From SAR116 cluster bacterium MED-G04 (GTDB taxonomy: Bacteria > Pseudomonadota > Alphaproteobacteria > Puniceispirillales > UBA1172), in contig NTKX01000003.1 in assembly GCA_002457135.1 (NCBI GenBank), positions 1-51,344 on the forward strand: DNA of 51,344 nucleotides, in the 5' to 3' direction. A program made the translations under genes and the position numbers. The notes beneath the pieces are model-generated. The model did no database searches, was not told where the DNA came from, and saw nothing but the letters and a program-made list of their open reading frames with translations. How positions within the stretch are numbered: the stretch's first letter is position 1; each line of letters begins with the position of its first letter. Of the stretch, positions 37,367-46,185 are shown in pieces.

Positions 37367-37855
37367 ATGTGGTATACCATGTTTATTAGGGCGATAATTT
37401 TATTTGGTATCCTGATGGTGGTCTGGCTGCTGATGTCTGGGCATTATACACCGCTGGTTACCGGGTTGGGTGTCGTCAGTGTCGGGTTTGCCACCTGGAT
37501 GGCGGTCCGCATCAATGGCCATGACAGGGAAGGCCTGCCGTTTCACCTGATGGCTGGTCTGCCTGGATACATTCTCTGGCTGTTCCGTGAAATTGCTGTC
37601 TCCAACATCAGCACGATCAGGCTGATCCTGGTGGGTCAGGCTGATCCGGTGCTGTTCCGTGTTCCCTATACCCAGAAAACCGCAGCCGGTGTTGCCACCT
37701 ATGCCAATTCGATCACCCTGACCCCGGGGACGGTGACAGTGGAAATCACCGAGGGCGAATTTCTCGTTCATGCTGTCAGCCGGGAGCTGGCCGATGATGT
37801 CAAATCAGGGGGCATGGATGAAAAAGTCACCCGGATTGAGGGGGTATCAGGATGA
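37367..37855 (+). CDS. mrpE: Mrp-type cation/proton antiporter subunit E
   Basis: This 162-residue protein is the MnhE/MrpE family: two or three N-terminal helices (FIRAIILFGILMVVWLLMSG), then the soluble part with the conserved NSITLTPGTVTVEI and FLVHA. MrpE supports assembly of the antiporter complex in the inner membrane. It is the first gene of a ten-gene operon in which neighbours overlap or touch. It overlaps mrpF by 4 bases (ATGA). The order E-F-G first, before B-C-D, differs from the common A-B-C-D-E-F-G order of Bacillus. Confidence 0.93.
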   Translation: MWYTMFIRAIILFGILMVVWLLMSGHYTPLVTGLGVVSVGFATWMAVRINGHDREGLPFHLMAGLPGYILWLFREIAVSNISTIRLILVGQADPVLFRVPYTQKTAAGVATYANSITLTPGTVTVEITEGEFLVHAVSRELADDVKSGGMDEKVTRIEGVSG

Positions 37856-38115
37856 TGCTGGCGGCTGGCATGGCGGCCTTGGCCGTTGCTGTTCTGATTG
37901 CGATCGCCCGGGCGGCGCTCGGCCCGACCGCGTTTGACCGGGTGCTGGCGGCAAACAGCATCGGCACCATGATCATTCTCGGCATCGCGCTGCACGGTTT
38001 TGTCATGCAGCGGCCCGAATTCATCGATATTTCCATTCTTTACGCCATCATCAATTTCATTGGTACATTCGCGGTGTTGAAACTGTTCAGCACCGGAAGC
38101 CTTGGAGATAGATAA
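37852..38115 (+). CDS. mrpF: Mrp-type antiporter subunit F
   Basis: This 87-residue protein has three predicted helices and matches MrpF by RAALGPTAFDRVLAANSIGT and the charged FIDISILYAIINFIGT segment. In Mrp complexes this small subunit packs beside MrpG and MrpB. It is translationally coupled to mrpE by a 4-base overlap and separated from mrpG by a short repeat-containing gap. Confidence 0.92.
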   Translation: MMLAAGMAALAVAVLIAIARAALGPTAFDRVLAANSIGTMIILGIALHGFVMQRPEFIDISILYAIINFIGTFAVLKLFSTGSLGDR

Positions 38116-38154
38116 TGGGGGAGATAAATAATGATGGGGATAGATAATGGGGGG
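38107..38154 (+). repeat. tandem gataatgggg-type repeat before mrpG
   Basis: The unit gatagataatggggg occurs at 38107 and again at 38139, with a changed copy between. The last copy supplies the G-rich ribosome site of mrpG. The spacing between mrpF and mrpG could change with copy number. Confidence 0.8.
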
Positions 38155-38161
38155 ACAAGTG

Positions 38162-38515
38162 ATGGCTGATGCCCTGCAATGGATTGGTGGCGGGCTGATT
38201 ATCGCCGGGGGGCTGGCGGTGATTATCGGTGCTATCGGGCTGTTGCGCCTGCCTGATGTGTATGCGCGGATCCATGCTGCCGGGGTGGTTGATACCGCCG
38301 GTGTCGCACTCATGATCCTTGGCATGATATGCCTGTCGCCGTCATGGCTGATTACCGTCAAGCTGTTGCTGGTTGGTATCTTCCTCTTTTTCACCAGCCC
38401 GATTTCAGGCCATGCCATCGCCCAGGTCGCCCATGATCAGGGGATTGAGCCGGTGGGGCATGATGAAACAAAACCCGGTAAAACCGCATCAAACACGGGG
38501 GAGACAGATCAATGA
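38162..38515 (+). CDS. mrpG: Mrp-type antiporter subunit G
   Basis: This 117-residue protein has three helices and the MrpG signature GLLRLPDVYARIHAAGVVDTAG. The ATG at 38162 is chosen because a GGGGGGA site lies 6 bases upstream; an earlier ATG at 38147 sits in the repeat. The C-terminal 25 residues are hydrophilic. It overlaps the next gene by 4 bases. Confidence 0.92.
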   Translation: MADALQWIGGGLIIAGGLAVIIGAIGLLRLPDVYARIHAAGVVDTAGVALMILGMICLSPSWLITVKLLLVGIFLFFTSPISGHAIAQVAHDQGIEPVGHDETKPGKTASNTGETDQ

Positions 38516-39075
38516 CGGCACTGCTGGTTGATGTCTTTCTGGTCAGCATGATGGTGGTGATCGCCATTCTGGTGCTGTATACACGCCGCCTGTTTGCCGC
38601 GATTGTCCTGACCGGGGCCTATTCCCTCATCTCGGCCGCCATGTTCGTGAACCTTGATGCCGTCGATGTCGCCTTTACCGAGGCGGCGGTGGGTGCGGGG
38701 ATTTCAACCGTCCTGCTGCTGGCCGCCATGGCCCGGCTCCCTGCCGAAGAAAAGAAGGGAACATCGCTGATTATCGCGCCACTGGCGGTGTGCCTGATCG
38801 CCGGTGTGCTGCTGATCGTTGCGGTGATGGCCCTGCCACCCTTTGGTGATCCGACCTCGGTCGTGCATCAGCATGTCGCCCCGCGCTACCTGATTGAAAG
38901 CGATGTCAAGCTGCATATCCCCAACGTGGTGACCACCGTGCTGGCCAGTTATCGCGGGTTTGATACGCTGGGGGAAACGATTGTGGTCTTTGCCGCCGGT
39001 CTCGGGGTGTTTCTGCTGCTCAGCACCGGCCGCCGCAAAAAGAATGACGGGAAGGGGGATAAAGATGAAAAATAA
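38512..39075 (+). CDS. MrpA C-terminal-like (DUF4040) subunit as a separate protein
   Basis: This 187-residue membrane protein corresponds to the DUF4040/MbhD-like module plus the segment that in Bacillus is fused to the end of the large MrpA subunit. The N-terminal part (AAIVLTGAYSLISAAMFVNLDAVDVAFTEAAVG) and the C-terminal part (ASYRGFDTLGETIVVFAAGLG) are both recognisable. Here it stands alone, between mrpG and mrpB. In membrane-bound hydrogenases (Mbh) the same modules are also separate. The C-terminus is Lys/Asp-rich and overlaps mrpB by 11 bases. Confidence 0.85.
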   Translation: MTALLVDVFLVSMMVVIAILVLYTRRLFAAIVLTGAYSLISAAMFVNLDAVDVAFTEAAVGAGISTVLLLAAMARLPAEEKKGTSLIIAPLAVCLIAGVLLIVAVMALPPFGDPTSVVHQHVAPRYLIESDVKLHIPNVVTTVLASYRGFDTLGETIVVFAAGLGVFLLLSTGRRKKNDGKGDKDEK

Positions 39076-39502
39076 CCCTTTATTCCGCGTCACGACCAAG
39101 GTTTTGTTCGCCCCCATCATCCTCTACGGGCTTTACGTCCAGTTTCATGGTGATTTTGGCCCGGGTGGCGGGTTTCAGGCCGGTGTGATCATCGCCGCTG
39201 CCTTTATCCTCTACGGCATTGTTTTCGGCCTGTCTGAGGTCAAGTCCGTTGCCCCGCCCGGGGTTGTTCAGGCTTTCACCGCTATCGGCGTATTGCTTTA
39301 TAGCGGTGTTGGTGTGGTCAATGTGATGCTTGGCGGCAACTTCCTTGATTACAACACGCTGTCTTATGATGCGGCCCATGGCCAGCATTACGGCATTCTG
39401 CTGGTTGAACTGGGTGTCGGGGTGACCGTTACCTCCGTGATGATGAGCCTTTATTACGCCTTTGCAGGCTATAAGGGTGAGGCCGGGGGGGCCGGCAACT
39501 GA
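39065..39502 (+). CDS. mrpB: Mrp-type antiporter subunit B
   Basis: This 145-residue protein is MnhB-like: four helices with the conserved YVQFHGDFGPGGGFQAGVI near the N-terminus and LLVELGVGVTV later. The start at 39065 follows a GGGGGATAAAG ribosome site and matches the family start MKNNPLF. It overlaps the preceding gene by 11 bases and mrpC by 1 base. Confidence 0.93.
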   Translation: MKNNPLFRVTTKVLFAPIILYGLYVQFHGDFGPGGGFQAGVIIAAAFILYGIVFGLSEVKSVAPPGVVQAFTAIGVLLYSGVGVVNVMLGGNFLDYNTLSYDAAHGQHYGILLVELGVGVTVTSVMMSLYYAFAGYKGEAGGAGN

Positions 39503-39906
39503 TGGAAATGATTATCGCCAAATGGAACTACCTCGTGGTGGTCATGCTGATGATGATCGGGCTGTTTACCGTGATGTCACGGCAGAACCTGGTCAAAAAG
39601 CTGATCGGGTTGACGCTGTTCCAGACTGCGGTGTTCCTATTTTATATCTCGCTGGCAAAGGTTGATGGCGGCACGGCACCGATCATCGTTCATAACGCCG
39701 TCAATCAGGATGTTCTCTATTCGAACCCGCTGCCTCATGTGCTGATCCTCACCGCCATTGTGGTCGGGGTGGCGACAACGGCGCTGGGTCTGGCGCTGGT
39801 TCTGCGCATCAATGATGCCTTTGGCAGTATTGAGGAAGATCAGATTCTCGCCGCCAAAAACAGTGATTACGGCCGCAATGATGATAATAAGGGGGATAAG
39901 GCCTGA
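39502..39906 (+). CDS. mrpC: Mrp-type antiporter subunit C (NuoK-like)
   Basis: This 134-residue three-helix protein is related to NuoK of complex I. Conserved segments are SRQNLVKKLIGLTLFQTAVFLFYI and the loop DPLPHVLILTAIVVGVATTALGLAL-like region (here NPLPHVLILTAIVVG). The charged residues that in NuoK take part in proton transfer have counterparts here. It overlaps both neighbours, so translation is coupled through the operon. Confidence 0.92.
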   Translation: MEMIIAKWNYLVVVMLMMIGLFTVMSRQNLVKKLIGLTLFQTAVFLFYISLAKVDGGTAPIIVHNAVNQDVLYSNPLPHVLILTAIVVGVATTALGLALVLRINDAFGSIEEDQILAAKNSDYGRNDDNKGDKA

Positions 39907-41387
39907 TGCTTGATCTGGCGCATATCCCTGTTCTGGTGGTTCTGTTCCCGCTCCTGATGGCGGCTGTCTGCGCTTTGCTGCCGTTTCGGAATATTGCCTG
40001 GCTGCTCGCCACTGCCTCAACCGGGATGGGTTTGCTGGCCGCCTGGACAGGGTTGGAGGCGCATTCAGGGGAACGGGTTTCCTATGCGCTGGGCGGATGG
40101 CCACCACCCTGGGGGATTGAATTTGTTGCCGATGGTGCTTCGCTGTTGGTTTCAACCGTTGTAGCGGGTTTGAGCTTTATCTCAACAATCTATGCCAAAT
40201 CGCTGATTGAAAAAGAAATAGATGAACACCTGATCGGCAAGGCCTACGCCGCATGGCTGCTGGCGGTTGGCGGTATTCAGGGTATTGTCATGACGGGTGA
40301 TGCCTTTAACCTGTTCGTTTTTCTTGAAATCTCATCACTGGCAACCGTGACGCTGATCTCGCTTGGCGGGCGTCAGGACAGGCGGGCCCTGATCGCGGCC
40401 TACAACTATCTGGTGATCGGTGCTATCGGCGCCACTTTCTATGTCATCGGGGTCGGGTTCTGTTATGCCGTGACGGGAACGCTCAACATGGCTGATCTGA
40501 TGGTACGCCTGCCTGATGCCACAGCGACGGCCCCGTTGTTGGTCGGGTTTTCCTTCATGGTGGCGGGTATCCTGGTCAAGGCGGCGGTGTTCCCGGTCCA
40601 TATCTGGTTGCCTGCGGCATATGGCTATGCACCCTCGGCGGTATCAACCATGCTGGCGGCGGTGGCCACCAAGGCATCGATCTATGTGCTGGCCCGGATC
40701 GCCTTCACGATCTTTGACGGGCTGGATGACATGGTCTTCCTGATCCTTGAATTTGTTCTGCTGCCACTGTCGGTCATGGCGATTTTTGTTGGCACCATTC
40801 TGGCCATCATGGAAAGCGACCTGAAAAAACTGCTGGCGCAGTCCTCGATTGCCCAGATCGGCTATATCACGCTCGGGTTCAGCCTTGGGAATGTTCTGGG
40901 CGTGACCGCCGGGTTCGTTCATATCGTCAATCACGCCCTCATCAAGGGTGGGCTGTTCATGGCGGCGGGTGCGTTGACCGTGGTGATGGCCCGCCGGGTT
41001 TCGATTGACAGCCTGGCCGGTATGGGGCGTGCCATGCCGATTACCTCAAGCGCGATGATGATCTGCGGGCTGTCCCTGATCGGCCTGCCCCTGACAGCGG
41101 GTTTTATTTCCAAGGTTTATCTGGTGCTGGCGCTGGTTTCCAGTGCCTCATGGTGGATCATCGGGCTGGTGGTGATGTCCAGTGCGTTATCGCTGATTTA
41201 TCTCTGGCGTATTGTTGAGGCAATGTGGATGCAGCCGATGCCGGCTTCGGGCCGGGTCCGGGAAGACCCGCTGATCTACACCCCGCTCTGGGTCATTGCG
41301 CTGATTAACATCTGGTTCGGTGTGGATGCCGGACGGGTGTTCCGATTTGCTGAACAGGCCGCCAAAGCGGTCGGGGCAGGGGGGTAG
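39906..41387 (+). CDS. proton-conducting antiporter subunit D, first copy (NuoL/M/N family)
   Basis: This 493-residue protein has about 14 predicted helices and belongs to the NuoL/NuoM/NuoN/MrpD family. The TM5 glutamate E141 (NLFVFLEISSLAT) and TM7 lysine K225 (GILVKAAVFPVHIWLPAAY), which carry ions in this family, are both kept. It is the most typical MrpD of the three similar genes in the operon. Start and stop overlap the neighbours closely. Confidence 0.93.
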   Translation: MLDLAHIPVLVVLFPLLMAAVCALLPFRNIAWLLATASTGMGLLAAWTGLEAHSGERVSYALGGWPPPWGIEFVADGASLLVSTVVAGLSFISTIYAKSLIEKEIDEHLIGKAYAAWLLAVGGIQGIVMTGDAFNLFVFLEISSLATVTLISLGGRQDRRALIAAYNYLVIGAIGATFYVIGVGFCYAVTGTLNMADLMVRLPDATATAPLLVGFSFMVAGILVKAAVFPVHIWLPAAYGYAPSAVSTMLAAVATKASIYVLARIAFTIFDGLDDMVFLILEFVLLPLSVMAIFVGTILAIMESDLKKLLAQSSIAQIGYITLGFSLGNVLGVTAGFVHIVNHALIKGGLFMAAGALTVVMARRVSIDSLAGMGRAMPITSSAMMICGLSLIGLPLTAGFISKVYLVLALVSSASWWIIGLVVMSSALSLIYLWRIVEAMWMQPMPASGRVREDPLIYTPLWVIALINIWFGVDAGRVFRFAEQAAKAVGAGG

Positions 41388-41388
41388 C

Positions 41389-42840
41389 ATGGCACCGGAA
41401 ACAGCTATTCTCGTCGGTATTTTCGCGCCCCTTGCGGTAGCGGCGTTGATCCCGTTCCTGTCGTTTCAGGCTAATTTGAGGGACGCGGCCGGGCCTGTTG
41501 GTGCGCTGTTCAGCTTTGTGGCTGCCCTGATCGTGGCCAAGGCCGTGATGACCGGCGCATCCCCCAGCGTTACCCTGGTGACGATATCCGAAGGGTTGGA
41601 CCTGACATTCAGGGTCACCCCCGCCGGGGCAATTTTCGGCTGTGTCGCCTCAGGGTTGTGGATCCTGGCCTCGCTCTATTCCACAGGCTATATGCGCGGC
41701 AACAAGGAAAAAAACCAGACCCGCTTTGCTGTCTGTTACGCGGTGGCGGTGCATGCCGCGATGGCCATCGCCTGGTCCGGCAACCTGATGGTGCTGTTCA
41801 TTTTCTATGAAGTGCTGACGTTTTCGACCTATCCGCTGGTCACGCACAAGGAAAGCCGGGAGGCGATCAACGCTGGCCGGCTCTACATGGGGATATTGGT
41901 CGGCACATCGGTGGTGCTGTTGCTGCCCGGGATCATCTGGGTCTGGCTGGTGGCGGGAACACTCGATTTCACCAATGGCGGGATACTCGCGAACCGGCTT
42001 GATCCGGCGCATGCACCGTGGCTGGTTGCTCTCTTTGCCTTCGGGATTGGCAAGGTTGCGCTGATGCCGATCCATCGCTGGCTGCCTGCCGCCATGGTGG
42101 CCCCGACCCCGGTTTCGGCTCTGCTGCACGCGGTGGCGGTGGTCAAGGCCGGTGCCTTCACCATGCTGATGGTGATGGTCTACATCTTCGGGATTGATTT
42201 CCTGGCCGATACAGGGGCATCGGAATGGCTGGCCTGGCTGGCGGCCTTTACCATCCTCGCCTCATCGGTGGTGGCGATCAGCAAGGATGATATCAAGGCG
42301 CGGCTGGCCTATTCAACGATCAGCCAGCTTTCCTACATCGTGCTGGCGGCGGCCCTGGCCTCATCCATCGCGGCTGAGGGCGGGCTTGTCCATATTGTCA
42401 TGCATGCCTCGGCCAAGATTACGCTGTTCTTCTGTGCCGGGGCGATTTACGTTGGCGCGCATCTCAACAAGGTTTCACAACTGGATGGGCTTGGGCCACG
42501 GATGCCGCTGGTCTTCATCGCCTTTTTCCTTGGCGCCCTGTCGATCATCGGTGTGCCGCCCCTTGGCGGCAGCTGGTCAAAACTGATGATCATGACCGGA
42601 TCAATCGATGCCGGTCTGCCGCTGATGGTGGCGGTGCTGGCGGTATCATCCCTGCTCAACGTCTATTACCTGCTTGAACCGGTATTCCGCGCCTTCTTCC
42701 GCCCCGTCAACACCGATGTGAAGGTTGATACACCGCTGCTGACGGTGTTGCCGCCGGTGATAACCGCGCTGATCAGCGTGGTGCTGTTCTTTGCTATCAA
42801 TATCCTTACGTCCTTCAGCCAGCTGATGGTGATGCCATGA
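41389..42840 (+). CDS. proton-conducting antiporter subunit D-like, second copy
   Basis: This 483-residue protein is a second member of the NuoL/M/N family. E141 (FIFYEVLTFSTYP) and K222 (GIGKVALMPIHRWLPAAM) match the ion-pathway residues. It starts one base after the stop of the first copy, with the ATG at 41389 chosen over longer frames that run into that gene. Sequence similarity between the copies is only partial, so these are old, specialised subunits rather than a recent duplication. Confidence 0.92.
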   Translation: MAPETAILVGIFAPLAVAALIPFLSFQANLRDAAGPVGALFSFVAALIVAKAVMTGASPSVTLVTISEGLDLTFRVTPAGAIFGCVASGLWILASLYSTGYMRGNKEKNQTRFAVCYAVAVHAAMAIAWSGNLMVLFIFYEVLTFSTYPLVTHKESREAINAGRLYMGILVGTSVVLLLPGIIWVWLVAGTLDFTNGGILANRLDPAHAPWLVALFAFGIGKVALMPIHRWLPAAMVAPTPVSALLHAVAVVKAGAFTMLMVMVYIFGIDFLADTGASEWLAWLAAFTILASSVVAISKDDIKARLAYSTISQLSYIVLAAALASSIAAEGGLVHIVMHASAKITLFFCAGAIYVGAHLNKVSQLDGLGPRMPLVFIAFFLGALSIIGVPPLGGSWSKLMIMTGSIDAGLPLMVAVLAVSSLLNVYYLLEPVFRAFFRPVNTDVKVDTPLLTVLPPVITALISVVLFFAINILTSFSQLMVMP

Positions 42841-43088
42841 TCAAGCAGACCGATACCGAACTGTCGTTGCGTGTTTTTGGGGCCTGGGCCACCCTGATCC
42901 TCTTTGGGCTGGGGCTGGTGCTGATTGCGCTCGAATTTATCTTTCATCGGCATGGGGAAACCTCGCTTGAGGATATGCCGCTGTTTCCGGCTGTGTTCGG
43001 CTTCCTTGTCTTTGTGGTGATCGTCTTTGGCGGGGTCATCCTGCGTAAACTGATCATGCGGGAGGAGGATTATTATGGCGATCACTGA
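42837..43088 (+). CDS. small two-helix membrane protein in antiporter operon
   Basis: This 83-residue protein has two predicted helices (residues about 15-36 and 50-70) with a charged loop (HRHGETSLEDMP) and an acidic end (REEDYYGDH). It does not match MrpE, F, G, B or C. It overlaps the second D-like gene by 4 bases and the third by 14, so it is certainly translated with them. A role as a fixed accessory subunit is the likely reading. I cannot name the family. Confidence 0.8.
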   Translation: MIKQTDTELSLRVFGAWATLILFGLGLVLIALEFIFHRHGETSLEDMPLFPAVFGFLVFVVIVFGGVILRKLIMREEDYYGDH

Positions 43089-44769
43089 TCTGACCCCCGG
43101 GCTTTACATGATCCTTGCCGCTGTGGCCGTGCCATGGATCCCGCATCATTTCCGCCAGATATTCATGCTGCTGGCCATCGGTCTGTCTGCCTTTGGTCTC
43201 AGCGCGGGTGAGGGGGTTCACTGGTCCATTCCCATCATGGGGCAGGAGCTGATCCTGCATCAGTCGGACCGGCTGACCCTGCCGTTTGGCATCATTTTCC
43301 ATATTGCCGCCGCGCTAAACGTCATTTACGGCTGGCACGAACGCCGTTCGATGGAACACACCGCCGGGCTGGCCTATGCAGGCGCGGCGATTGCAGCCGT
43401 TCATGCCGGTGATCTGATTTCGCTCTTCATCTGGTGGGAAGTGACCGCCGTGACCTCGGTCTTTCTACTGCTGGCGGTCGGGGGTGATCGCGCCCGCAAT
43501 ACCGCCATGCGCTATCTGCTGGTTCAGGTTGCCTCTGGTGTGCTGCTGATTGCAGGGGCGGCGTTCTATTGGCGGGAAACCGGATCATGGGCGTTTGAGC
43601 TGATGCAGCTGGGGTCCCTCGGCACCTGGCTGATCTTCCTTGCCTTCGGGATCAAGGCAGCGTTCCCGTTCCTCAATGGCTGGCTTCAGGATGCTTACCC
43701 TGAGGCTTCGGCCATCGGCACCGTCATGCTGTCGGCATTCACGACCAAGCTGGCGATCTATGCGCTGGCACGGGGGTTCGCCGGGACCGAATACCTCATC
43801 TACATTGGCGCGGCGATGACCGTGTTCCCGGTATTCTTTGCCGTTATTGAAAACAACCTGCGCCGGGTGCTGGCGTTCAGCCTCAACAACCAGCTCGGGT
43901 TCATGACCGTGGCAATCGGGGTAGGGTCTGAACTTGCGATCAACGGCGCGGTGGCCCATGCCTTTGCCCATATCATCTATAAGGCGCTGCTGTTCATGTC
44001 GATGGGGGCGGTGCTGCACCGTGTTGGCACCACCAATGCCTCGGCGCTGGGCGGGCTTTACAAATCCATGCCCTACACCATGGTGTTCTGCGTTATCGGG
44101 GCGGTATCGATTTCGGCCTTCCCGCTGTTCAGCGGCTTTGTTGCCAAGGCCCTCATCATGTCGGCCCTCGGTTATGAAGGGCTGGTGGTGATCTATATCA
44201 TCCTGCTGGCCGCATCAGCGGGTGTGCTGGAACATTCCGGGATCAAGATCCCGTATTTCACCTTCTTCGGGCATGATGGCGGCCATACAGTCAAAGAGGC
44301 CCCGTTCAACATGCTGGTTGCCATGGGAATAGCGGCGATCCTGTGTATTTCAATCGGGGTCATGCCGACGCTGTACTATCAGCTCCTGCCTTACCCGATG
44401 GCCTATAATCCTTATGATGCCAGCCATGTTATCGGCCAGATGGAACTGCTGGTCTTTGCCATGCTGGCGTTCATTTTCCTCATTCGTTGCGGGCTTTATC
44501 CCCCTGAAATTCCTTCTACTGTTCTCAATACCGACTGGTTCTATCGTCGCCTGGCGCCGATTATTGTCCGGCCGGTTATCTCATCGTTACTGTCACTGGC
44601 TGCCATGCTGGATCGCATCATGATCAAGATTGGCACAAAGGGGATCAACCTGGCGCGCATCGTCTCCAGTCATCCTGTAGCAGGCCCGGTTATTCCCGGC
44701 CCTGCCGCGGTGGTGCAACTGGCCCTGTTGACCCTGATCGTGGCGGTGATTTATGCGGTGTTTGCTTAA
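43075..44769 (+). CDS. proton-conducting antiporter subunit D-like, third copy (long)
   Basis: This 564-residue protein is the third NuoL/M/N-type subunit. It keeps E122 (FIWWEVTAV) and K194 (FGIKAAFPFLNGWLQDAYPEAS). It has a long C-terminal extension (from about residue 440) with further helices and an amphipathic stretch (SSLLSLAAMLDRIMIKIGTKG). NuoL and MrpA also carry C-terminal extensions, so this may be the functional counterpart of the N-terminal part of MrpA. A GGAGGAGG site precedes the ATG inside the previous gene. Confidence 0.92.
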   Translation: MAITDLTPGLYMILAAVAVPWIPHHFRQIFMLLAIGLSAFGLSAGEGVHWSIPIMGQELILHQSDRLTLPFGIIFHIAAALNVIYGWHERRSMEHTAGLAYAGAAIAAVHAGDLISLFIWWEVTAVTSVFLLLAVGGDRARNTAMRYLLVQVASGVLLIAGAAFYWRETGSWAFELMQLGSLGTWLIFLAFGIKAAFPFLNGWLQDAYPEASAIGTVMLSAFTTKLAIYALARGFAGTEYLIYIGAAMTVFPVFFAVIENNLRRVLAFSLNNQLGFMTVAIGVGSELAINGAVAHAFAHIIYKALLFMSMGAVLHRVGTTNASALGGLYKSMPYTMVFCVIGAVSISAFPLFSGFVAKALIMSALGYEGLVVIYIILLAASAGVLEHSGIKIPYFTFFGHDGGHTVKEAPFNMLVAMGIAAILCISIGVMPTLYYQLLPYPMAYNPYDASHVIGQMELLVFAMLAFIFLIRCGLYPPEIPSTVLNTDWFYRRLAPIIVRPVISSLLSLAAMLDRIMIKIGTKGINLARIVSSHPVAGPVIPGPAAVVQLALLTLIVAVIYAVFA

Positions 44770-45199
44770 ATACAGCCTGATTTCACTGCTGGCCTTGGTG
44801 CTTTCTCAGCACAGTTATGCCTTTGAGCGTGAGGCTATCAGGCTGGACACAGCCAAGGGCAGCATCACCATTGAGGTTGAATTGGCGATCACCCCGGCTG
44901 AACGCAAACAGGGGCTGATGGGGCGGGATGATTTCGGCCCCGGTGATGCCATGCTGTTTATCTACCCCGGCGAACAACGGCTTTCCTTCTGGATGAAGGG
45001 AACACCGGTTTCGCTGGATATCATTTTCTTTGATGGTAAAGGGGCATGGCTCAACACAGCCTATAGCACCATCCCGTTCTCGCTCGACAGTTATTCATCG
45101 GTTGCGCCCGGGCGTTATGTTCTGGAGGTAGCGGCGGGTGAGGCAAAACGGCTGGGTATCGGTGAGGGGACGCTGCTTTTGGGTAAGGCGGGACCGTAA
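44753..45199 (+). CDS. DUF192 family exported protein
   Basis: This 148-residue protein starts with a signal peptide (residues about 5-23, cut after HSYA) and contains the DUF192 domain with AERKQGLMGRDDFGPGDAMLF, FWMKGTPVSLDIIFFD and APGRYVLEVAAG. The family is periplasmic or lipoprotein and its function is not established. It begins inside the end of the antiporter operon (overlap 17 bases) and may be co-transcribed with it, though the function need not be linked. Confidence 0.88.
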   Translation: MRCLLKYSLISLLALVLSQHSYAFEREAIRLDTAKGSITIEVELAITPAERKQGLMGRDDFGPGDAMLFIYPGEQRLSFWMKGTPVSLDIIFFDGKGAWLNTAYSTIPFSLDSYSSVAPGRYVLEVAAGEAKRLGIGEGTLLLGKAGP

Positions 45200-45226
45200 A
45201 AATACGAAAACACGTCTTGCACAGGC

Positions 45227-45255
45227 TTGATTTTGGTCACGACTATCTTTAGATA
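45227..45255 (+). promoter_or_regulatory. tRNA-Pro promoter
   Basis: TTGATT and TAGATA are 17 bases apart. The start near 45262 is a few bases before the tRNA at 45265. Confidence 0.6.
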
Positions 45256-45264
45256 TTGCCTAGT

Positions 45265-45341
<77 letters not shown>

Positions 45342-45392
45342 TTTTCCCGAAAATTCAGATCATGATGCTGAAATTGATCAATTTCCGCCCGG

Positions 45393-45902
45393 TCAGGTTG
45401 CTATCGAAACCGTGGTCTTGACCACTTGTGCATCGCGCAAAGCCAGATAAAAAGTATCCGCCTCAAGTGCGCGGGCAATCAGCTCGTCAACGATTTCCCG
45501 GGGCTGATCCGTTGTCACGACAATATTGAGCCGTGTTTCCATCGGGGCTGCCGTGTTGGTGCCAATCCCGAAGGCAGCACCATCATCGAAATCCATCTCC
45601 AGATCAACACGAACATGGTCAAACACCACCCCTGCATTGGCGGCGGTCATCTTCACCCCTATGGCCACGCATCCAGCCACGGCGGCGCGGGCATGATACC
45701 CCGGGGTAGGGCCTGTGTTATCACCGCCCACGCTTTCCGGCATATCCATGATGATGGTCCGGTCATTCTGGGTGAAATAGGTTTTCAAACCTGATTTGAT
45801 TTCAGCCGTGGCCTGACTGGTGTTCAGGCGTGCATCCGGGTTTGAAGCCAGCATTTCCTGGAGGGGCGCGCAGGCTTTCTGAATGGGGTTATCCTGGGGC
45901 AT
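45393..45902 (-). CDS. OsmC family protein
   Basis: This 169-residue protein matches the OsmC/Ohr fold, with the core GPTPGYHARAAVAGCVAIGVKM holding the N-terminal active cysteine C78. Family peroxidases have a second, resolving cysteine about 60 residues on; here that region reads TFYLALRDAQ with no cysteine, and the only other one is C11. So it is either a one-cysteine peroxidase using another thiol, or a non-peroxidase OsmC protein. It is on the minus strand, facing tRNA-Pro. Confidence 0.85.
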   Translation of the reverse strand: MPQDNPIQKACAPLQEMLASNPDARLNTSQATAEIKSGLKTYFTQNDRTIIMDMPESVGGDNTGPTPGYHARAAVAGCVAIGVKMTAANAGVVFDHVRVDLEMDFDDGAAFGIGTNTAAPMETRLNIVVTTDQPREIVDELIARALEADTFYLALRDAQVVKTTVSIAT

Positions 45903-46185
45903 GGTAAAATTTCAACTCCATCAACTGAATATCTGTTGCTTAATCTGTCCCTGTTAAATTTATGGCATTGTAGCGATTTGTCCATGCCCTGTCACAGTCA
46001 GGGAGTGTTTGCAAAATGATGGTGGCCGTGAATTTGCCTGTCATTTTGAGGGCTTGGTTTTCCCGCCGATACAGGCTGGTCCCGCCAATCATTGCCTTGA
46101 CAGTTCGGGGGCTGCCCCGCACTGTTCTTTTGCAGTGTTCCGCACGTTCCCGTGGGTCAGTTTTTTTCGTTTTAAGGGGATAAAG

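Noticed and set aside
45987-46003. CCCTG/CAGGG hairpin upstream of the EamA gene
   Set aside because: A short stem with no T run; no gene ends just before it on the plus strand.
46009-46185. 59-codon N-terminal extension of the EamA transporter
   Set aside because: The extension is hydrophilic and unlike the family, and a strong ribosome site lies before the ATG at 46186.
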